Shown here: positions 14,443 through 19,124 of the stretch, piece after piece | Layout of the letters: every line of letters starts with the position of its first letter | How positions within the stretch are numbered: position 1 is the stretch's first letter | NCBI GenBank assembly: GCA_016297555.1 | Contig: JAEDGK010000031.1 | Span: 1-19,124 of the forward strand | Reading direction: 5' to 3' | DNA: 19,124 bases | Source: Clostridiaceae bacterium | Lineage (GTDB): Bacteria > Bacillota > Clostridia > Oscillospirales > Acutalibacteraceae | Notes under the pieces: generated by a model | Database searches by the model: none | The model's input: the letters and a program-made list of their open reading frames with translations, nothing else | What the model was told of the DNA's origin: nothing | Made by a program: the position numbers and the translations under genes

Positions 14443-14472
14443 CACGGGCAGCCGCAAGGGCTGCCCCTACGA
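14443..14472. repeat. CCCTACG-type repeat, GGGCAG version
   Basis: GGGCAG (14446-14451) pairs with CTGCCC (14461-14466), followed by CTACGA. It is a second copy of the repeat at 64-93, differing by an A-T pair changed to G-C on both sides of the stem. Confidence 0.75.
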
Positions 14473-14552
14473 TTTGTTTGCATTTTGTAAGGGCGGGTCG
14501 CTGTCCCCATAAAAACCGTTTCAACAGATTTTAAGAATTTGTGCGTTTACAA

Positions 14553-14578
14553 GCGGGCGAACGCAGTTCGCCCCTACC
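14553..14578. repeat. CCCTACC-type repeat, GGGCGAAC version
   Basis: GGGCGAAC (14555-14562), loop GCA, GTTCGCCC (14566-14573), then CTACC. An eight-pair perfect stem with the family's trailing motif. Confidence 0.65.
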
Positions 14579-14605
14579 GTGTTGCCGATGTTTTCTGCCT
14601 TTTCC

Positions 14606-14634
14606 CGGAACGCTGAGGACAGCATTCCCTACGA
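14606..14634. repeat. CCCTACG-type repeat, GGAACGC version
   Basis: A second copy of the repeat at 11-39 with two base differences. GGAA and GCTG on the left arm pair with CAGC and TTCC on the right around a C/A mismatch, followed by CTACGA. Confidence 0.75.
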
Positions 14635-14673
14635 GAAATCGTTATTTTCAAACAAATTCGGCATAACAATCAG

Positions 14674-14699
14674 ACGGAGGGAACAGTTCTCCCCTACGG
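14674..14699. repeat. CCCTACG-type repeat, degenerate
   Basis: GAAC (14681-14684) and GTTC (14686-14689) form the stem tip, extended imperfectly by GGAGG against CCCC, then CTACGG. The weakest member of the family here. Confidence 0.45.
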
Positions 14700-14753
14700 T
14701 TGAGCCGTTGAAAATTTTTTTAAATTTTTTGCTGATTACCCTACAAATTGACG

Positions 14754-14782
14754 TTGCCTTATTTGCCAAAGCAGGATATAAT
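14754..14782 (+). promoter_or_regulatory. Promoter of the beta-helix protein gene
   Basis: TTGCCT (14754-14759), 17 bases, perfect TATAAT (14777-14782). The transcript would begin near 14789, just before the leader hairpin. Confidence 0.7.
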
Positions 14783-14793
14783 AGGTAAAAAAG

Positions 14794-14817
14794 CGGTTGA
14801 AATTCTTCTTTCAGCCG
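14794..14817 (+). promoter_or_regulatory. 5'-leader stem-loop before the beta-helix gene
   Basis: CGGTTGAAA (14794-14802), loop TTCTTC, TTTCAGCCG (14809-14817): nine pairs with one G-T wobble. It starts about five bases into the predicted transcript and ends three bases before AAGGAG (14821-14826). It may stabilise the 5' end; no U run follows, so it is not a terminator. Confidence 0.5.
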
Positions 14818-14835
14818 AAAAAGGAGTGTACGCAA

Positions 14836-17043
14836 ATGAAAACACGCATTAAACTGATGAGCATTCTGCTCGCCGTCTGCATGGTGCTCACGCTCATTCC
14901 GACTCTCGGAACGGTCGTTTTTGCCGAAGGCGAAACCTCCTGCCATGTCAGCACCGAACAGGAATTAACCGACGCTGTCTACCGTGCGGACAAAACAAAG
15001 CCCTACACTATTTATCTTGACAGCGACATCACCACGGGACGCCAGAGCATTATTAATCAGGATCTGACGATTGACCTTTGCGGCCACGCAATCACCGGCA
15101 CGGCAGATTCCAATGTGCTCTTTACGGTGTACTGCAGTGAAACTTACCTTTCGGAGCACTCCGGCGGATCCAAGCTGACCGTCAAGGACAGCAAAGGCGG
15201 CGGAACAATCACTTATCCGGTTGGAAAATTCAGCAGCATAAGCTCCCTTTTCAGTACATCTGAAAAATCCACCCTCGTCATTGAAAGCGGAACTTTTATT
15301 CTTACGGCGGCAGAGGAAGGAAACCACGGACATATTGTAGACTGTTATGGTGAATCCACCGTTGATATCAACGGCGGTGTGTTCCGCAACGAAACCGGCT
15401 ATGAATCAAGGATGGGTAACAGTTGTATATGGATAGACAGCGGCAAGCTCACCGTAGATAACGCAAAACTCTATTCTTCCTCTCAGTGTATTTATATTCG
15501 TGCAACGGACCCAACCTCCGTTGAAGTCAAAAACTGCTCGTTTGAACACGGAATGGATGCAATCAACATTGACAACGGCACTCTGACAATCGGCAATTCT
15601 CTTTTTACCGCAACAAAAGATAACGCATATGCAATCCATATTCGTGATCTCAGTAAAGTCGGATACATTTCCGACTGCCTGGCATCGGGCAATAACGCAT
15701 ATGTTGACGGAGAACTTTATACACAAACAAAAGGAAGCTGTCTCGGAAATACAACGGCAGGCAGCAAGGTTGAGATAGGACCCCCGAGAATCACGATTGC
15801 CAGGTTCGTCGTTGACGAGCCGACCATCGGCGCAACGCCCGAGAATCATTGCGCAACGTCAAGTTATGATTACACCGGCGGCTCGGTCAAATGGACTCCC
15901 GCCGACGCCACTTTCAAAGAAGGCGTTGCTTACACAGCCACCTTCACCGGCGACATAGATTATTTTGACGGCGTGTTCGCCAACTTCGTTGATGTCTATC
16001 TCAACGGAAACAAAGCAACTCTTATTTCGGGCGGCGGAACGGAAAAGATAATCGCATCCTACACCTTCCCCGCAATGAAGGCGACAGAGAATATTTCATC
16101 CGCTTCTCTCAATGTTTCCGCACCCGTCACGGGTGCAACACCCGCTGCGGCGTCAACAACCGATACGCAGTACACAGTTGCCAATACCTCCTGGGAGCCT
16201 GTTCCCGACGGCAAGTTTGCCGAAACCACCGCTTACGAGGTTGTGATTTCGCTTGAAGCAAACCCCGGCTATCAGTTCGCCTCCGACACGGCGTTCAGAA
16301 TCAACGGCAAAAATGCAAGCGTTATTTCCATCAGCGCAGAGGAAGCAAGGATTTCTTACTCATTCCCCGCAACCGAATCATCAGCCAAGAAAATAGCGTC
16401 GGCTTCGCTGAACATTTCCGCACCCGTCACGGGCGCAACACCCTCTGCGGCGTCAACAACCGACACGCAGTACACAATAGCCAACACCTCCTGGGAGCCT
16501 GTTCCCGGCGGCAAGTTTGCCGAAACCACCGCTTACGAGGTTGTGATTTCGCTTGAAGCAAAACCCGGCTATCGGTTCACCGCCGGCACGGCGTTCAGAA
16601 TCAACGGCAAAAACGCAAGCGTTATTTCCCTCGGCGCAGAGGAAGCAAGGATTTCTTACTCCTTCCCCGCAACCTCGGCTATACCCACGGTTGCAATCAG
16701 AAACAATCCCGGCAACAAGACCGTCAATTACGGAGACGGCATCTTCTTTAGGGCAGTCACAACCGATCTGCCGTCCGACGCTCAGATAAAATGGTATGTA
16801 AACGGCGCAGAAAAAGCTACGGGAGAACTCTTCTCATATTCGGATATCAAGAGCAATTCAACCGTTACAGTCAAGCTGACAAATGCCGACGGAACGCCGA
16901 TTAAAAACGCCGACGGCGAGGAAATCAGCGACAGCGAGACAATCAATGTAAAAGCGGGCTTCTTCCAGAAGCTTGCAAGCTTCTTCAAAAATCTGTTCGG
17001 CATCGGCAGAATCACCGTTCAGACAATCAAAGCCGCATTTTAA
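14836..17043 (+). CDS. Secreted beta-helix protein with tandem Ig-like repeats
   Basis: A 735-residue protein. A Sec signal peptide (MKTRIKLMS, hydrophobic core about 9-28, likely cleavage after VFA at 30) shows secretion. Residues about 35-310 have short repeated strands such as LTIDLCGHAITG, STVDINGGVFRN, SVEVKNCSFEHG and LTIGNSLFTA, the pattern of a right-handed parallel beta-helix (pectate-lyase-like fold). A diverged unit (about 320-415) then precedes two nearly identical 100-residue repeats (416-515 and 516-615), probably bacterial Ig-like modules. The final 120 residues are another Ig-like segment ending in GFFQKLASFFKNLFGIG. No LPXTG or S-layer motif is visible. I start at ATG 14836, behind AAGGAG; a frame from 14797 would put nonsense before the signal peptide. 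Role is probably cell-surface or matrix polysaccharide binding or adhesion, as inference. Confidence 0.82.
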   Translation: MKTRIKLMSILLAVCMVLTLIPTLGTVVFAEGETSCHVSTEQELTDAVYRADKTKPYTIYLDSDITTGRQSIINQDLTIDLCGHAITGTADSNVLFTVYCSETYLSEHSGGSKLTVKDSKGGGTITYPVGKFSSISSLFSTSEKSTLVIESGTFILTAAEEGNHGHIVDCYGESTVDINGGVFRNETGYESRMGNSCIWIDSGKLTVDNAKLYSSSQCIYIRATDPTSVEVKNCSFEHGMDAINIDNGTLTIGNSLFTATKDNAYAIHIRDLSKVGYISDCLASGNNAYVDGELYTQTKGSCLGNTTAGSKVEIGPPRITIARFVVDEPTIGATPENHCATSSYDYTGGSVKWTPADATFKEGVAYTATFTGDIDYFDGVFANFVDVYLNGNKATLISGGGTEKIIASYTFPAMKATENISSASLNVSAPVTGATPAAASTTDTQYTVANTSWEPVPDGKFAETTAYEVVISLEANPGYQFASDTAFRINGKNASVISISAEEARISYSFPATESSAKKIASASLNISAPVTGATPSAASTTDTQYTIANTSWEPVPGGKFAETTAYEVVISLEAKPGYRFTAGTAFRINGKNASVISLGAEEARISYSFPATSAIPTVAIRNNPGNKTVNYGDGIFFRAVTTDLPSDAQIKWYVNGAEKATGELFSYSDIKSNSTVTVKLTNADGTPIKNADGEEISDSETINVKAGFFQKLASFFKNLFGIGRITVQTIKAAF
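16081..16680 (+). repeat. Two tandem 300-bp direct repeats inside the beta-helix gene
   Basis: The period is exactly 300 bases (16081-16380 and 16381-16680). The 60 bases from 16201 differ at one position from those at 16501, and most of the rest also matches. The repeats encode 100-residue modules beginning around SAPVTGATP. The first and last few codons differ between copies. Confidence 0.9.
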
Positions 17044-17055
17044 TACAGCAAAACC

Positions 17056-17090
17056 GCAAGCCATCCGTCAGGGTGGCTTGTGTTTTTTAT
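17056..17090 (+). terminator. Terminator after the beta-helix gene (repeat copy 2)
   Basis: CAAGCCATCC (17057-17066), loop GTCA, GGGTGGCTTG (17071-17080), then TG and six T. Stem and loop are identical to those at 14221-14244. From here to 17331 I see no gene and no convincing promoter; candidate -35/-10 pairs around 17150-17215 are poor. Confidence 0.88.
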
Positions 17091-17331
17091 TTTGAGCGAT
17101 GCGGTTGTTGCAGATAAGGACACTTTTTGAATAACAAAGAACCTTTTTTTCTTGGGCATATTGAAGTACAATAGTAATATAGTTGCAAAGTTTCTCTTAT
17201 ATGTTAATAAAAGTAGTAACAATTGACCAAACAATCGCCGTGTTTTTGCTGTTCGGCAAAAAAGCCGCCGATAAAATCTGCGGCATTTTCAGAGCCCGAC
17301 TGCACCGCGGCTGAGAAGAGGAGGCAAACAT

Positions 17332-18795
17332 ATGAAAGACCAAATGCTGACAAGGCGATATGTCGGCAATATGGAAACGGCGGCATATATAGCTCAGGAC
17401 TTTGCCGCAAGCTTTTCAATAGGAAAATACGGCAACCGTTTCATATGGGATGTTGTCGGGATTGATTTTAAAATCAACGGCATTGTTTCTCTCTTCACCG
17501 GCGCATGGGATATTGTTAACGACACCTTTATCAGCACCATCGTTGACCGCACAAGAACACGCTGGGGCAAATTCAGACCGTTTCTGATTTGGATGAAAAT
17601 TCCTCTCACTCTGTTTGGTATGCTTTATTGGTTTATGCCTCTGTTTTTTCCAAACACCGCTACAACATATCTGCCGAAGCTGATTTACTATTTTGCTTTC
17701 AGCGTTATTAACGAAACCGCGGGCACATTTTTAAACATATCTCAGACGGGATTGCTCTCAACCATCACGCCCAATCCCGAAGAACGCGTGCGCCTGATAT
17801 CGCAGGCAAAGTTCTTCTCTCGCTTTTTAGGCGAACAGATACCCGAATGGACAATGGGTATTCTGATTGACCTTATCAACTCAAAAAAAATCCGTATGAA
17901 GCTCAGCAGTCTTTTCATAGGTATGGGCAGCCTTACGGCAATTCTTTCCGCCGCAATGACATTCTGGTTTTACCTTGTGTCAAGGGAGCGCGTTATGCAG
18001 TCGCTTGAAAAGCCGAGGGTAATAGACGGACTGAAAGCAATTATTAACAACAAGCCCCTGCTTCTGATTACCCTTTCTGATTTTCTTGCAGGCTTCGGCG
18101 TTTCGCAGAGCCGCTCGGATTATTACATAGATGTTTTGGGTCAGGCTTCGCTTCAAACCATTGTCGGCATTCCCGCCTATCCAATTCTGAATATCAGCTA
18201 TTCCTTCGTTGCTCCCCTGCGAAAAAAATTCACCTCCAAAAAGCTTTGGATTGCCGAAGATATTTGGACTGATATGTGCTGGCTGATTGTTTTCGGAATA
18301 GGCTCTGTCAACAAAAACTTTATGAAGCGCAAAGTAATGATATTCGTTATGATGATTGAGGAATTTGTTGAAATGTGGGTATACGGTCTGCGCCATGTTA
18401 TCCCCGACGAGCTTTATAACGAGGCGATGGATTACTGCGAATGGAAAAACGGCTATCGTGTTGAGGCTATGACGGGCGTTGCCAAAGGACTTGTAACCAA
18501 GATGCAGAATGTCCTGATGACCTCGGTCAAGAGCTTCATTCTCGCAAAAATCGGATACATTCAGGGCAAAGAAATCGGCACACAGAGCTACAAGGCAAAA
18601 TGGTGGCTTTTCGCTCTCGGAACGGGAATCCCCATAATCACAAGTGCTTTCGGTATTCTGCCCAAGTTCTTCTATCCCATCGACAGCAAGATGCGCGACC
18701 ATATGTATCACGACTTGGCGGAACGCAGACGCCGTGTTGCTGACGAAATCAAATTAAAGGACAAAATCGACATCCCCGAAAAAATTGCGGAATGA
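17332..18795 (+). CDS. GPH-family (MelB-like) sugar:cation symporter, second copy
   Basis: A 487-residue major-facilitator protein with about 12 membrane segments. Family motifs are WDIVNDTF (59-66) and RTRWGKFRPF (75-84), then DYCEWKNGYRVEA in the second half, the same signatures as the transporter at 11722-13242. Overall identity is modest, so the two probably carry different substrates. The WDALDDP aspartate pattern is kept only in part here (the ND of WDIVND). ATG follows AGGAGG at an ideal distance. There is no glycoside hydrolase beside it in this window; the gene ends at a terminator. An AraC-family regulator convergent with it is a possible but unproven controller. Confidence 0.9.
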   Translation: MKDQMLTRRYVGNMETAAYIAQDFAASFSIGKYGNRFIWDVVGIDFKINGIVSLFTGAWDIVNDTFISTIVDRTRTRWGKFRPFLIWMKIPLTLFGMLYWFMPLFFPNTATTYLPKLIYYFAFSVINETAGTFLNISQTGLLSTITPNPEERVRLISQAKFFSRFLGEQIPEWTMGILIDLINSKKIRMKLSSLFIGMGSLTAILSAAMTFWFYLVSRERVMQSLEKPRVIDGLKAIINNKPLLLITLSDFLAGFGVSQSRSDYYIDVLGQASLQTIVGIPAYPILNISYSFVAPLRKKFTSKKLWIAEDIWTDMCWLIVFGIGSVNKNFMKRKVMIFVMMIEEFVEMWVYGLRHVIPDELYNEAMDYCEWKNGYRVEAMTGVAKGLVTKMQNVLMTSVKSFILAKIGYIQGKEIGTQSYKAKWWLFALGTGIPIITSAFGILPKFFYPIDSKMRDHMYHDLAERRRRVADEIKLKDKIDIPEKIAE

Positions 18796-18804
18796 ATAAT
18801 ATGC

Positions 18805-18837
18805 AAAAAATCTCTGCTTTTCGGCAGAGATTTTTTT
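18805..18837. terminator. Bidirectional terminator between GPH transporter and AraC gene
   Basis: AAAAAATCTCTGC (18805-18817) pairs with GCAGAGATTTTTT (18824-18836), with T/A tracts on both sides. The last bases overlap the stop codon of the opposite AraC-family gene (18836-18838). Confidence 0.9.
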
Positions 18838-19124
18838 ATATCCGCTTTTCACGGTCACGGTATTTTTTCGGCGACATTCCGCAGGTTTTGGAAAACAGCC
18901 TGTGGAAATAGCTGATATTGTCATAACCGACCTGCTGGGCTATTTCTTTTATTCCCATATCGGTGTTTTTAAGCAGACTGCAAGCTTTTGAAATTCGCTT
19001 TTCCTGAAGAAACTGCGTATAATTTTTCCCGGTCAGGCGTTTTATTTGCTTTGACAGGGCGTTTACATCATAAAATGTCAGCTCGCTGAGCCGCGTCAGG
19101 CTGCCGTCGGCATAATTATTCTCG
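18836..19124 (-). CDS. AraC-family transcriptional regulator, C-terminal part (runs off the window)
   Basis: The last 95 codons of a minus-strand gene whose start lies beyond 19124. The translated part is an AraC/XylS DNA-binding domain with two helix-turn-helix units. Recognisable elements are YDVNALSKQIKRLTG (18-32), FLQEKRISKACSLL (38-51), IKEIAQQVGYDNISYFHRLFSK (58-79, the second HTH with the family GY-x-x-x-SYF-x-R-x-F pattern) and GMSPKKYR (82-89). The N-terminal sensor domain is not visible, so whether it is a one-component sugar sensor or a two-component response regulator cannot be told. Such regulators often control nearby sugar uptake genes. Confidence 0.93.
   Translation of the reverse strand, partial: ENNYADGSLTRLSELTFYDVNALSKQIKRLTGKNYTQFLQEKRISKACSLLKNTDMGIKEIAQQVGYDNISYFHRLFSKTCGMSPKKYRDREKRI

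Larger units (their letters stand above)
14179..14835. other. 657-base gene-free stretch filled with repeats
   Basis: I see no credible gene here. In order it holds the four-helix-bundle terminator, a MITE-like palindromic element, a run of CCCTACG-type hairpins, and the promoter and leader hairpin of the beta-helix gene, each listed separately. Open frames across it on either strand lack ribosome binding sites and family features. Confidence 0.8.

Noticed and set aside
17223..17331. Riboswitch or attenuator before the second GPH gene
   Set aside because: One small stem (GCCGC/GCGGC with inner GAT/ATC) is seen, but no U run follows it and no known riboswitch core is recognised.
17980..18711. 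243-codon minus-strand open frame
   Set aside because: It is antisense to the second GPH transporter and has no signature of its own.

Overview
The window looks like a chromosomal piece of a Gram-positive Clostridia, probably a gut Oscillospiraceae/Ruminococcaceae-type bacterium. This is inferred from strong AGGAGG-like ribosome binding sites, TTGACA/TATAAT-type promoters, intrinsic terminators, secreted Ig-like/beta-helix proteins, GPH sugar transporters, and short hairpin repeats ending in CCCTACG. No taxonomic marker other than one tRNA is present, so the assignment is tentative.

Left part (1-5214). A stretch of palindromic repeats is followed by four minus-strand genes reading right to left from one promoter at 5105-5133. 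They are a dihydrodipicolinate synthase/N-acetylneuraminate lyase-family aldolase, a membrane-anchored PP2C phosphatase with a Thr-rich outer tail, a Gfo/Idh/MocA oxidoreductase and a PHP-domain hydrolase. Three of the four suggest catabolism of a sugar or sugar acid. The phosphatase in the middle is unexpected.

Middle (5179-13242). A divergent promoter drives a MATE exporter, which is convergent with a secreted LCAT-like alpha/beta hydrolase. A hemolysin III family membrane protein follows. It is convergent with a tightly coupled minus-strand pair: a GPH-family sugar symporter and a large cytosolic glycoside-hydrolase-like protein, likely an uptake-and-cleavage unit.

Right-centre (13243-14835). 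This is the accessory-looking part. An initiator tRNA-fMet has a 3' end lying inside a 23-bp perfect inverted repeat that also forms its terminator. Next come a string of small hairpins and a promoter for a free-standing four-helix-bundle (S23/IVS-type) protein. A MITE-like palindromic element and a cluster of CCCTACG hairpins fill the rest.

Right (14754-19124). A secreted beta-helix protein carries two near-identical 100-residue repeats. After it come a second GPH transporter and the C-terminal DNA-binding part of an AraC-family regulator that runs off the window edge. The same terminator hairpin sequence lies after the four-helix-bundle gene and after the beta-helix gene. The best candidates for something undescribed are the tRNA/hairpin-string/four-helix-bundle module and the PP2C-containing catabolic operon.
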